Positions 37,261 to 49,150 of a DNA stretch of 64,000 bases are shown here, one piece after another. Positions within the stretch are counted from its first letter, which is position 1; every line of letters starts with the position of its first letter. This stretch comes from Antedon bifida. Taxonomy: Eukaryota; Echinodermata; Crinoidea; Comatulida; Antedonidae. The DNA is taken from the NCBI GenBank assembly GCA_963402885.1, contig OY727096.1:2356001-2420000 (forward strand), in the 5' to 3' direction. Under the pieces are notes generated by a model. That model saw only the letters and a list, made by a program, of their open reading frames with translations. It did not search any database and was not told where the DNA came from. The position numbers and the translations under genes are program-made.

Positions 37261-38996
37261 CCAAAGACTAAGAATGTCGCCCATGTAAGCAGTGGTCAGT
37301 TTCTTGTGTATACATATATTGACAGAACCGACCGTTGTTGAGACAGTGATGTGGTGGTCACCGTACAGTATGTTAAAGCATGGAGTTTTATACCTCCATG
37401 ATCAAAATACTTGTTCTAGTTATAACATGACCGAGATGTTTCACAATCCATATCAACATTAATATATGATCCGGGTCTTTTCATTGAATAACAATCATTT
37501 TATAACAGTCATCAAGCATCCGTGCTAAAAATATAGAAAGGACTGGTGTGAACAATACGTTAGCCAGACATGTGGAATGACATCATTATGACGTGATCAT
37601 CTTATGCCATCTTGCCTGAAATAGTGTACATACACATCGGTGGCACATACATCAACCATGGATAGGCCTAAATACACGAACATACGTTTTTGTACTTTTC
37701 TATGTAAAGCCCTGGAACACAAAGATAATTAATGTATAATTCAAATGCACCATATAGGCCTACCAGAGGGACGGAACTAGGAGAAGGGTAGATTTTTTCC
37801 AGTCATCAGCTAATCGTCAACGTAGGCCTACAATACAGAAATATTATTATCTCTGTTTACAAATATCAAAAATGTTACTGATGAAGTTGATGAAATTGTA
37901 ATGACATTAGGAATAAACAAATTGTGAAAAATAATATGATTTTATGTGATGACATGAAAGATAATAATGAATGTGAATAAAGGCTCTGTAATTAAGTGCT
38001 GTCTGAAAAAAACCCGAATGAATCAATTGTTTTCAATTTATTCAAAACGAGATGGCACATATCATGAGTGACGTTTTTAACGATCCATACAATAAACAAC
38101 GAACTTAAATAATAATGTTGCGTGTTTTTAAATGATTATGTATAGTAGGTCTGTGTACCAGTTTGTTAAAATTAAAGAGCATTATGACACGATATAAACA
38201 TTTGTAATGAAAAATAAATGTATATTCATCGTCTTAATCATGAGAATGATTTTACTTGCCTTATTTTGTGCATTTCAATGTTTAGGCATACTGTAACAGT
38301 TTAATACGTTATAATAATATCCAATATAATATAGTACAGTACCTGAAAGCAAAATGTAAATCACGCCCTCAATATTGAGCCATATCTCCCCGACGCCGCC
38401 GCCGAACGTGCATCATTTCAAATGTGCATCGACAGAGAAAATACAGAAACCGATCTGCCTAGCCTAGGCCTAGTAATGTTTGGTAATTTAACTTTGCAAA
38501 AAGTCTGTTCTTGTATTTGAAGTTAAGAGACAGTTTTAATATATTTCATTGTAGACAACCATGTCTTTAAACTTGGCTGACAGGTCTTATAAGTGTATTT
38601 TATAGCGTAAACATGCTTGTCGCTTTTTCTAACACGACGAGGTCGAGGAGGGCCTAGCCTAAGCTATAGTGTAGTAGGTAGGCCCAACTCTCGCCGCCTG
38701 CTGTGCTTATCGAGTAAACTATCCAGGCTTGAGATAATATTATTCTAATTGAGTTGTATTAGTAGGAGAATTCTATTCAAGACTTATTTATAAACCAAAC
38801 ACTGAATTCACGCAGTTTGCTACTTTCAGACAACATACTTTTTAAGGTCAACATCATTGTTGTTTATTTACTGCTGCTGTAGACTGTACACACATGTTTG
38901 TGGTTGTTTTTATGTTTATTATGTATGTAGGCCTAGCTAGGGCCTAGAGAGGATAAAGTTTTTCATCATAAAAGTGTTTTTCAAGTCATAATTTTG
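37261..38996 (+). other. gene A 3' untranslated region and spacer to gene B
   Basis: It contains a short imperfect palindrome at 37379-37400 of the CATGGAG type and a likely poly(A) signal at 37976. A CpG-rich patch at about 38385-38410 (GACGCCGCCGCCGAACG) and another near 38630-38700 may be promoter sequence of gene B. No further coding frame is seen. Confidence 0.55.
37976..37981 (+). terminator. poly(A) signal, gene A
   Basis: AATAAA about 715 bp after the stop codon; an earlier AATAAA-like site lies near 37913. Confidence 0.45.
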
Positions 38997-39061
38997 ATGT
39001 GCTACAAGCTGAACTCATTATTTTTACTACTTATATTTGAAATCATCGCATTGGATTTATA

Positions 39062-39709
39062 ATGTCTCTACAACGACCACAGTATTGTTGGGATGTAGGT
39101 AGAAGTGGGCTGAAATGTACATGTTCTGAACCACCACCGAAATTTAGTGTGAGCCTACCACCAATCCCACCGAAGCCTACATCAAAATTTCCTAGTATTA
39201 TTAGTGGCACTGCTAGTAGTAGTAGGCCTAGTAGCAATCTACCTACAACATTTACTAAGAACATTGATACGGTTACTGGAAATTTACCTGACGCGAAGAT
39301 ATTTGGATTAATAATAGGACTTGTGATAATACTACTTATTTTATTTATTTTTTTAATTTGTTATTTCTGTAAACGACGTCGAGATACAAAGACTGTTAAC
39401 AATGGAGATGAAGCTGTGGTGTCACCGGGCCGAGGACGTTTAAAATTAAGCCCGTCAAATTGTTCGCAAAAACCTTTACTGCGGGTATCTGGAGTTGATT
39501 TTATTGTAAATCCACAACAAACAAATGGAGAACCGATGGCAAACGATAACAAGCTGGATGTTCCAGTGGTTGGCGCTAATACAAGTTTTACCGGGGGAGA
39601 TTTAGTTATACCAATGATAGATGAGATTGACAATGAACAAGAAGAGGAAGAAGAGGAGGATGATGATGCAGTTATTAATAGGATAATGTTTAATGAATCA
39701 TCCTGTTAA
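39062..39709 (+). CDS. gene B: predicted single-pass type I membrane protein, paralogue of gene A
   Basis: It encodes 215 residues. Cys at 9, 19 and 21 (CTC) precede PPP, then a Pro/Ser/Thr-rich stretch to about 77, one membrane helix at about 80-103 and the stop-transfer KRRR (104-107), as in gene A. The long tail has Pro/Gly-rich segments and an acidic run of Glu and Asp near 190-203, ending in NESSC. The order Cys, CxC, Pro-rich, helix, KRRR and acidic tail, and the same strand 1.8 kb apart, argue for tandem duplication. The frame is open from 39041. A signal-peptide-like frame, MCYKLNSLFLLLIFEI, starts at 38997 in another frame and ends at 39062. Related families with short Cys-rich ectodomains exist (for example Shisa or VOPP1), but I see no firm match. 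Confidence 0.75.
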   Translation: MSLQRPQYCWDVGRSGLKCTCSEPPPKFSVSLPPIPPKPTSKFPSIISGTASSSRPSSNLPTTFTKNIDTVTGNLPDAKIFGLIIGLVIILLILFIFLICYFCKRRRDTKTVNNGDEAVVSPGRGRLKLSPSNCSQKPLLRVSGVDFIVNPQQTNGEPMANDNKLDVPVVGANTSFTGGDLVIPMIDEIDNEQEEEEEEDDDAVINRIMFNESSC

Positions 39710-39783
39710 AGCTGCATTCACACCAAGACCAAATTTGGTCCATTGACCAGTCGAAAATATTCTGTACAAACATGTGTATACAT

Positions 39784-40030
39784 TATGGAATTTAAGAGAT
39801 TGATGTACCTCCTTTTTTATCTCTCTCCATTATACAGTTTTACCTGATAGATTTTGCCAAATAAACATGGAATTTAAGACCGATTGATGTGGATGCCACC
39901 CTTTTTTTCTTTCTCCATTATATCTGATAGATTTTGGCAAAGAAACATGGAATTTAATACAGATTGATGTGAACGCCCCATTCTTTTTCTCTGTCAATTA
40001 TACCTAAAAGATTTTGACAAAAAAAGTTTG
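39784..40030 (+). repeat. three-unit tandem repeat in gene B 3' UTR
   Basis: Units of about 82 bp start at 39784, 39869 and 39949 with GGAATTTAA, contain GATTGATGT and end in a GATAGATTTTG-like block. It is transcribed if the UTR reaches the AATAAA at 40146. Confidence 0.8.
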
Positions 40031-40145
40031 TATGCATTAATATCAGTACTATTAATCTATGACAAAAAGAATGACCAAATGTCTGTGCAGTTGAATACTA
40101 CCCACCAGGTGCAATACATTGATTCACGTGCTCAGACATCATTGG

Positions 40146-40151
40146 AATAAA
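40146..40151 (+). terminator. poly(A) signal, gene B
   Basis: AATAAA 437 bp after the gene B stop. Confidence 0.45.
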
Positions 40152-40800
40152 AACATTAAAAAATTATTGCCATAAAATGATGTCAAACACTAATCTAAGC
40201 ATCTGTTAAATTCTCTTACAGAATGCTGATAGTACAGTAGTGTTTAAAAAAATTTGCTCTGGGGTTAGAGAGACGACCTTATATACACTTTGGTCTCCTT
40301 TAAGTCTAAGTTTATTTTATTGAGTTGGTACATAGTAAAAACTTAATTTAAAAATGTGTTTTTAGTTACAGACCCTATTACAAATGTGTTATGGTATTAT
40401 TGTTAACTCAACTATATTTTTAGTTCAAAATAACTTTAATAATTTAAGAAATTTGTTACAAGTTTTGGTTTTTAACACATGTTGTATTTAAAAGTTGTAA
40501 TGGAATTGTATTAATGTGGTTCATTTAAAACTTATCAATGTACACAGTATTTTGTATAAAAAATAGTTAATACTTAACTTACTATTTCCATTGTAAATCA
40601 AAGTTGGTGGTGAAAATGATATCCATTGAAAAGCATTCCAATATAAACTATAAAATAGCTTTAAATGAATATGCACAGTTTGTTTATGATACCACTGCCA
40701 ACAAACACAAATGCCTTGATTAAAAACATATTGTATGATTATCACTGAACTGTCAAAGTAAATGTACAGTACTATAGTATGTATTCACTGGGCTTTATCA

Positions 40801-40949
40801 AAATTGTCTACACTACCAAACTTTATATGACAAAAAAATGTGATGTGTCGTGTCCATATATGGACATAATGATGTCATATCACTACCATATTTGGGTACA
40901 TCACACATTTTTTGTTAAACTCGTTTGATAGTGTGTAGACAGAGCTTAA
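40801..40949 (-). mobile_element. MITE-1 copy 11
   Basis: Left arm ATTGTCTACACTACCAAAC, right arm with a two-base insertion (GTGTGTAGACAGAGCTTA). Two CArG boxes. About 50 bp of the left half is deleted. Confidence 0.9.
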
Positions 40950-41312
40950 GATAGTTACAGATCACACAATGTTCAACTTAAAGACACTTTCCCTGCAGTT
41001 TTTGACGTTTTGTTAAAATACTGCATTTACTTTAAAAATATTTAAACCATGTCATTCCTACAGTAGTCTTAAATGTATGTTTTGTGGTTAAATATGATAA
41101 AAAGTACAATATCCTCCTGTACAGTAGGCTTTGTTTTTTAGGCCTATCTACAGTGGTAATGTATGAATGGTCGTATCCTATATCGACTTATTTTTAACTG
41201 CTTAAAGGCAACAAAATTATCGTAATAAAGTCCATATAGTATTTAATTTTACATAAAATTCAGTTAGTTTGTGACCTTAAATTAGATTTTAAAATGTAGG
41301 TAAAGTGTCTTT

Positions 41313-41418
41313 AAAGCTCTGTTTACAAAAAAAAGTGTGATGTGCCCAAATATGGTAGTGATATGACATCATAAATGGGCACATCACATTTTTTTGTCAC
41401 ATAAGTTTGACTCTGTTT
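41313..41418 (+). mobile_element. MITE-1 copy 12, shortened
   Basis: The outer arms have lost CTACACTATC and the right terminus is degraded; one CArG box. Confidence 0.82.
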
Positions 41419-41868
41419 AAATCTACAAACAAGCGCTTGCAAACATAGCAACCTGTAATGTAAAGTTTGATGGGTTGATTAACCATTAAATCTCTGGTTA
41501 ACCTCTAGGTTCAAACATTAATATGTTGTCTGTCTAAGATTAGGTGAAGGTGTGGTTTGGGTGAATAACCTGTAGTAGTTAATATACATTGTGGTATTTG
41601 GATTCACTGACATGTCTAGTTTATAATTGATAACAGTGATGATAATTGTAACAGTTCTTGTGGTAGTAGGTAAGGAGAAACATGATGTCATGCTCTAACT
41701 GATAACAATTAATTTAAGGTGCAGTACGCAGTAGGTTATTATCTTTGTACTGAATGCTATATCTTATACTGCTTTGTATACTGTACAGCTATACTCTGTA
41801 CTGAACATGTTCCTTAATGACATTGTCCCTTGATAACAATGATAGTATTGTCTGGTGTCCATGTGACT

Positions 41869-42003
41869 AAAGCTCTGTGTACACTATCAAACTAGTTTGA
41901 CAACAAAATGTGTGGTGTGCCAATATGAACATGATGATGTCATATCTGTCACTACCATATGTGGGCACATCACACTTGTTTTGATAGTGTAGACAGAGCT
42001 TTA
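41869..42003 (-). mobile_element. MITE-1 copy 13
   Basis: Complete arms between TA dinucleotides. CArG positions have mutated (CCATATGTGG). A good copy for defining the termini. Confidence 0.92.
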
Positions 42004-42734
42004 CAGATGACAGTACTGTACTGTAATAAAATCACTAATGTTATTTAAAATGACTCATCTATTCTATGAAATGTCACCCACTTCAACCACAACTGTCATT
42101 TTTTTTTAAGTGAATAGTTAAGATTTTAATTAATGCAAACTCTGTTTTGAAACTACATAGTTAATTTGAAAAACATAAACCCAACAATCAAATATGTGAC
42201 CTTTAATGTGATTTGTAACATTTTAGGAAGTAAGACAGTCACATATTTGACAATTTGCGTTGATATTGCCATAGTTTGCCGTGATTAAAATTGAATTTTC
42301 TATGCAGACCAATTAATGGTAAATTTACCTGTAAAACAAAGATTCATAGTGCCTTGTAAATCAGTTGTTGGTGATCTGCGTGACAAAGTTAAATTCAATT
42401 TTTTATGAAATAAATAATTGCCTCGAATAATTCACATTTTGATGTTGAAAAGAAAAGTTAACTTCTACAGCTAAGTGTATTTTTAAACCACAGGTGTTCT
42501 TATAATGTTAATGCATTTGTATTTACTATAATTCAGAGTTTCAAAGAAGAAAATTCAAAGACTTTTTATATTTGAAATATTTTACACAACTGTAATTGTT
42601 CTTACTGCCTACCACATGTTATTTTTTTCTTTAAGTAAATCTGTATTTTTAAAAATAAATTTGCAATCATCTGATGATAATAAAATAATTGAATCTGATT
42701 TGAAAGTGTTAAACATTAACAATTTGGATGTTGT

Positions 42735-42906
42735 AAAGCTCTGTCTACACTATAAAACTAGTGTGATGTGCCCAAATATGGTAGTGAAATGCTCAAATAT
42801 GGTAGTGAAATGCTCAAATATGGTAGTGATATGACATCACCATGTCCATATATGGGCACATCACATTTTGTTGTCACATAAAGTTTGATAGTTTAGACAA
42901 GCCTTA
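42735..42906 (+). mobile_element. MITE-1 copy 14, with three internal units
   Basis: The internal block AAATATGGTAGTGAAATGCTC occurs three times in a row, against one or two elsewhere, which makes this the longest uninterrupted copy. Two strict CArG boxes. TA-flanked. Confidence 0.92.
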
Positions 42907-43676
42907 AGAAAGAACTTTGAGTAGATCCATATTTTGATGTATGAAGACATCAGTCTGTCCACACTATATTTACAATATAACCGGGCTGACTTTGTCATTT
43001 ATGAGAAATGTACTGATTCCATGTAGTGTGCTCAGTGGTCACATGATTGACTTTTAACATCAGGACTCTGGGTTCAAGTCCTCAAATAACTCCTTAATGA
43101 AACAGCACTACCACCAAGTAACAAATCATTCAGTTTGTCTATATTCTATTTCACATATTATTCAAAATAAAGTACAGTAGTGCAAAAATTGTAAATGTAG
43201 TGTGAACAGAGTCTAAATGACTGATATACAATACCATTAATGTACAAGTAGTGTGAACAGGACTATTAATTGTTGGTTGAACTAAATGTTTCCTCTAGGG
43301 TGATTAACAGTAAAGTATAATACAAACACATGTACAGGAATTAAGATGATTGTATATGAGAATATATTTTTGTGAGATGTAAAAATCATTTAAAATGTAT
43401 CTAATTTTGCACTTTGTAATTGCTTAGCAATCATATTGTATTTCTATTTATTAATTAAGATAGAAATAATTATAATTGAACTTTGAAAAATCAGTGTGAA
43501 ATGTTATTTATTTATTTTTTGTCAAAAATAAGAGAATAAGTTGATTGTGTAGGATGCCGTTACGTCAGCATTTTAATAATCTTATTAGTGAATTGTGCGA
43601 GGATATCCTCCATGGTGGGTGGACCCAGGGAAGACTGAGTAATACTAATACAGTACTCTTCCCTGGTAGACCCTTG

Positions 43677-43840
43677 AAGCTCTGTCTACACTATCAAACT
43701 TTATGTGACAAAAAAAATGTGATGTGCCCAAATATGGACATAATGATGTCATATCACCACCATATTTGATCATATCAATACCATATTTGAGCACATCACA
43801 TTTATTTGTCAAACTAGTTTGATAGTGTAGACAGAGCTTA
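43677..43840 (-). mobile_element. MITE-1 copy 15, full length
   Basis: The left arm AAGCTCTGTCTACACTATC and right arm GATAGTGTAGACAGAGCTT are perfect complements. One strict CArG box. Confidence 0.95.
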
Positions 43841-45427
43841 ATAATTAGCAGTGTTCTTAGGTATGCTAAACCCCCACAAACCTAAACAAAAATGGCAAGG
43901 CCTAACCTGCCACTAATAGATAAGTGTTATATATTATTTTCTTACACCTAACCATTTTGAATACCGATTGGAGCCAATTTAAACCGGTAAATCTTACTGG
44001 CAAACCCTGCTTCGAGAGAACACTGAAGGAATGTATAATAGACTCAAAAGTAGTATACATACACAATATAGTATTGAGAATTTAGCTGATGTGATCTATT
44101 GAATACCAATGAACAAATTCAGGAAAACGAATTATTTGAAGCATATTATAATTGGCATGCATGACCTTATCTATATATTGTATAGTAAGTTTTATTATAC
44201 AATATTACACGGAAGAAGTCAATAGTTGATAGTTCATCCCATTGTTTAATTGTTGCAATATACTCCACACGATAACAATATGCTGTGTTGTATTATTTTT
44301 ATATGCTATTCATAAAAAAAAAGATAAGATAAGAAACGTAGGCGTGATTCCACGCAAGGCAATCAAACACCTTATTCCAGGTACATGATATATAAAAATA
44401 AAATAATGACCGGCCATGTCGCGTGACTAACAAAAAAGGCGTCGATGAATAATGTTGTTGGGAGGGTGGAAATCTGGCATTTGAAAAAAAACCCAGTATA
44501 TTTATGTATTACTGTATACTCTTTTATTGTCTTTCTTTCTCAAATATACATAAACAATAATAACTTAAGACAAAAGATGACTTCGCTTATCGAGTTTTTT
44601 CCTTTATTGAGGATGTTTGCTGTCGAACAGCGAGTGCCTCAGGATCGGTGTCGTTGTTAGTAACAAGTAATGTAACGATGAATTGGTCAGTATTACTGTA
44701 CCCTGTGTAAATAGATCATGTTTTTTTTAAGTTATCAGGAGATAACTATTTTTGCCATCAGTATTTTAATCTCTCTTTCGATAATATGATCGCATTTTTA
44801 AGCACAAAACAATGTTTGTTTAATTATGATTTTCATAAAGCCCATTAAAATATGAGTGAAAGGATGGTTTGTTCGCATTGTGAACTATAACAAATGGTAT
44901 ATTATTGACGTATTATTAACAATCAGTGCAATTTTTACCGGTTTAACGCTATTTCTATAAAGTTTCGGCCCTCATGCGCAAAATGAGTGGCGTGCCATAC
45001 TCGTATTCAAAATTTATTCCAATTATGTGTAATTACTCTATTATCGACCATGATGATTGGTGTTATTGATACACTAACAGCTTTTCCTCCAATGTAAAAC
45101 CACATATGGTAGGGCCTACTGATAATCGACATTTTTCGTGGTAATCCATGTTTATTCCATCGAAAAATTATCGTTTTTTGAGCAATACGGCACTCCCCAC
45201 CACCAACGATTGAAAATGCTTATATCATACCTAGTCTATAGGTTCTAGACCGAAACTAATAAAAAGATAAATATATTGGCACATGGCGTTCCATACGTAT
45301 AATAAGTATATTTTATATTTTTTTTATATATTTTTATAATAAAAGTAATTTGGTTTGTGCCGCTGTTGCAAATGTGTCAATACAAATAAGTTATTATTGG
45401 AAGAATTTCATCTGGTTGTGGAATAGG

Positions 45428-45614
45428 TATTAAATAAAATTTCTTTTGAACAACCAAAAATAGTATAAGCGCTATACCAACTCATCGTCGTCATGGAATT
45501 AACAACGCTAGACGATGAAACGCCAGTTGAGAATGAAACCTGATAGGTTTCGAAACGTACTGTAAGTTCGCTTATACTATTTTTGGTTGTTCAAAAGAAA
45601 TTTTATTTAATAAA
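45428..45614. mobile_element. foldback element with 40-bp-class inverted repeats
   Basis: The left arm begins ATTAAATAAAATTTCTTTTG and runs through AACAACCAAAAATAG to TATAAGCG. The right arm is its near-perfect complement, ending at about 45614. About 100 bp lie between, including CTGATAGGTTTCGAAACG. No frame could encode a transposase. Confidence 0.8.
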
Positions 45615-45935
45615 GTTATTATTATTAGTACTTGAGCTCATACAGACTTGTATTGGGGCAAGGGTAGTTGTATCCTTGTATGCCATAAGAAAGACAGTTG
45701 TTGATTCGATTGTGAATAGATACGTAGATATCGTGCCGTACTTGTGTAGAGGGATGTTCACACAATAGCAATTGAATAATATATGGATCCATCCTGTTTA
45801 ATGAACCTAAATTCCGGTAAATCCGGCAATACATTTCCTCTGTATATACTGACCACCAACAATAGTGATTCAACTTATTGTATTGTTTTCCTTGTTGACC
45901 AAACACAACAGAAGCCTACTAAACCTACCTAACAC

Positions 45936-45972
45936 CATAGAGATATTATAACTGAACTATAATATCTCTATG
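45936..45972. repeat. perfect 15-bp palindrome, CATAGAG type
   Basis: The arm CATAGAGATATTATA (45936-45950) and its exact complement (45958-45972) flank the loop ACTGAAC. Confidence 0.85.
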
Positions 45973-46402
45973 CCTACACACAGGGCTGTAATATTACACA
46001 AATCAATTTTGTTTTATTGTTTTGACCAAAAAAATTTAACAAACAGAAAGCGAGTGATTTTTATATTTGTTTATGTTCGATGTTTATTCATATTTTAATA
46101 TGTTATTTGTATTTTTGTATTCATGACTTTTTATTATATTTATTGTTTGAGCTTGTCAACAAAACGAATTTCCTTTTTGGACCAATAAATATTCTGTATT
46201 CTGTCTCCAAGCAAAAGACATTATGACGAACGCGTAGGCCTATTTGTTATGGATGGTATTATTTAGTCAGATTGTTAGACGAAATTCAACTAACAGCTAG
46301 ATGAGTGACTACAAAACAAACAATACAATTCAAAGGAGAACAAATAACAATGCCCCAGAGGAGCAAGAGAGTATTATACACTGTTTACTAATACTTGGTT
46401 CC

Positions 46403-46553
46403 CACTAGAGACGCAACACAAGGACGTAACGCAACGTAAGTGATTTGACCAATCACAAGCGATGGATTATTCAAACTGTCGCTTGTTATTGGTCAACACG
46501 CTTGCGTTGCGTCTACGTTTTTGCGTTGCGTCTCTAGTGGGAAGCAAGCTTTA
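46403..46553. mobile_element. palindromic MITE with CTTGGTTCCCACTAGAGACG ends
   Basis: Left CTTGGTTCCCACTAGAGACG and right CGTCTCTAGTGGGAAGCAAG are inverted repeats. Inside them, GCAACGTAAG...GTGATTTGACCAATCAC and its counterpart make nearly the whole 150 bp able to fold. Non-autonomous. Target duplication not resolved. Confidence 0.8.
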
Positions 46554-47280
46554 AGGTTTATTCTTAAAAGTTAGTGAGAAGTAGCCCTGGTCCTGATGAA
46601 TTGTGTCTAGTATTTTCTACCTTATCCACTTCTTGAAGATGCCTTGGGCATTGATTTTAATCTGGTGAGAAAATTGTTTTTTCTAAATAAACGTTTCCTT
46701 CCTATACACCGAACACAATGTTTCAACATACAACCTCTGGTGGATTTCATGTGGTTAATGTCAATGAATTAATTAGAAATATCCAATAAAAATTGACATA
46801 ATTTTAGCAAAAAATAACATATATATACGGTATTTGACAAAGTTTTTCCTTTTGAAATCACTGTGAATATAGGCCTAAATATAAAACCCTTATAAACATT
46901 GACTCTTGTCATGTTTATACAAAATGAGCAATATTGTAGGCAGCCTTAGAAGTCATTACGTTTTGTTTATCGCAGCGATTTGCAGACGAAATAATGCTCA
47001 TTTAATGCTTTTATGACAACTGAATTGTTCTTCGTGCGAACATTATTTTGTTTTTGAACTTGTTTGCTATTGCTGCTGAGTTAAGTCGCTTTCGGCAATG
47101 TGATAAGAGGTCTGACATCCAATTAACGAAACGATGCATTCCGCTTGCCAGCCGCTATGCAGGCTGCTTGAACGGTTTATAATAAGGGAGAGTAGCAATT
47201 ACTATAATGAAGTTCAACACTAATAATAACAATATAAAAACAAACTCTGCAATCAGTTGTCGTACTAGCGTTGGTTATCG

Positions 47281-47803
47281 TACCAATCATAATTCTTCCT
47301 GATCATGGTCACAATTCTTTATTGCCGTCGTCACGATTCTTATCATCGTCATCCTTATCGTCGTCGTCACAATCATATCGTCATCATCATTTCTTATCGT
47401 CGTCAACATTTTTTCTGCCGTCGTCACAATTCTTATCATCGTCATCCATAGTCATCATTCCTTTATAATCCTTATTGTCATTATTTCTTATCGTCGTCGT
47501 CATAATCCTTATCGTCATCATAATATTTGTTATCATCGTCCTCACCATTCTTGTCGTCGTCATTCTGTCGTCATAATCATTGTTGTTATCATTGTATTTA
47601 TCGTCGTCGTCCACCATTCTTATCGCCGTCGTCATCTTATCGTCATCGTGGTCCTTATCGTTAGCATTGTCCTTATCTCGTCGTCATCGTGTCGTCGTCG
47701 TCATAATCCTTATCGATATCATTGTCCTTATTGTCGTAATCATATTTCGTCATCATCCTCTCGTCATCATCATACTCATCGTCAAAATCATTATCATATA
47801 ATA
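47281..47803. repeat. imperfect (TCR)n trinucleotide array, TCATCG type
   Basis: About 520 bp are built of TCG, TCA and TTA/CTT trinucleotides with higher-order blocks such as ATTCTTATCGTCGTCGTC and TAATCCTTATCGTCATC. It produces Ser-rich or Asp-rich open frames on the two strands, which are artefacts of the repeat. Confidence 0.9.
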
Positions 47804-48845
47804 TCATGCATTCATGATGGGCTTTTATCATAATCGTACAACAACTAGGCCATTGTTTTTTACTTTCTTATACTGTACTTTACCAACAATACGCTAATCG
47901 ATTTCTTGTGCTATAAAATTTAATTTTTATTATTGCAGTCGATATTATTTTCCATAACAATATTTTAATGCGCGACACGACTACAAGGCAACCGCTATTT
48001 AATCCTTCTATAACATCAAATCCTGGCTAAACAAAAATGAAAGCTCAAAGACCTTGCGCTAGAAAAATAACACAAGGCATTGTGGATTATGGTTACAATA
48101 TCTAATAATAATCATAATGTATGTTACATGTAAGCTGTTATATATGAAATAATATTCATCCTTTATTGAAATATATACATGTCTTGTGAACCTCTGAGGG
48201 TCCCTAATGATCAGCAATTGATGGATGGATCACCCTCATTAAATATGGTAAAAAACAACAAACGAAAACCCTCCATTTGGACACTTTCCTGTGAAAACGA
48301 ACATGGGGAAATAGGCCTACATGTTTCAACATTGTCAAGTGGACCCGTTGTCGAGTCTCGAAGTGTCTCTTAATAGGGGCTCTCTAAAATATATAGGCCT
48401 ACAAAATATCATGATGTTGTCGACAGTATAAATTGTGAAAGTATAATTGTGTTCATCACCATGTCTAAATGACGAATTAACCGACAATAATTGTGAAAGC
48501 ATCAGCCAAATTTCAAAGCTTAGAAATTGGTCTAAACCATGGAGTAATCCATGTCTAAACATACGTTTACAACTATTTTATGTAAACAATACATGTTACC
48601 GCATTATTAACCACTTATTTCAAAACACAAATAAAACCACCAACGTCTAAAGATCCATAATTCAATAAACAAATCATTTTATCCGGATTTACACATCTCA
48701 TCTCTTAACCACAATTCTCTGTTACAAAGTCGTTAAAGTAACAATTCTATAAATTGGTAACTATTTGTTTCGTTTCTACGATCAGATACCGGTGGAATAT
48801 TACTTAGAGGACACTTCCTTTCCTTTGAATTGAAATATTTAATGA

Positions 48846-49150
48846 TAGTTCATTCTTATATAGCGCATATAAGCAAGCTCTCAATAAGCTGCACATTATC
48901 ACCCCGGTCATTTTTTGGATCACGTATGGAAACATACTCCCATAAAAATTCAGCTAGTAATCAGCGCAAAGTTGTGTCTTGATCCCGGTCTTGATCTATC
49001 TATCCGGTAGGCCTACCCATTTTATACACATGGATGGAGAGAGGCAAATGTACCAAGAATACAAGCAATGCAACGAGAGTTGGATTCGAACCACGATCTC
49101 GCGATCAGTAACCCAACGTTTCAACACACTGCGCCACACGCCAAATCAAT
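48846..49150 (-). mobile_element. tRNA-derived SINE, near full length
   Basis: On the minus strand the head carries pol III promoter boxes: A box TGGCGCAGTGTG (49136-49125) and B box GGTTCGAATCC (49092-49082), spaced as in tRNA genes. The body continues to the tail GCTTATATGCGC...ATAAGAATGAACTAT at 48846. The B box and head recur at 60783-60840. Confidence 0.82.

Noticed and set aside
45500-45580. Hammerhead ribozyme in the foldback element
   Set aside because: CTGATAG and GAAAC are present, but the conserved CUGAUGA box and the stem II arrangement are not.
47271-47833. Several Ser- or Asp-rich frames
   Set aside because: Products of the trinucleotide array on either strand.
48179-48373. 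64-codon frame beginning MSCEPLRVPNDQQ
   Set aside because: Better composition than most, but it is short, has no splice context or family and is followed by AGGCCTA-rich non-coding DNA.
49082-49136. tRNA gene
   Set aside because: The A and B boxes are clear but the stems do not form a full cloverleaf by eye, and the unit continues into a dispersed SINE body.
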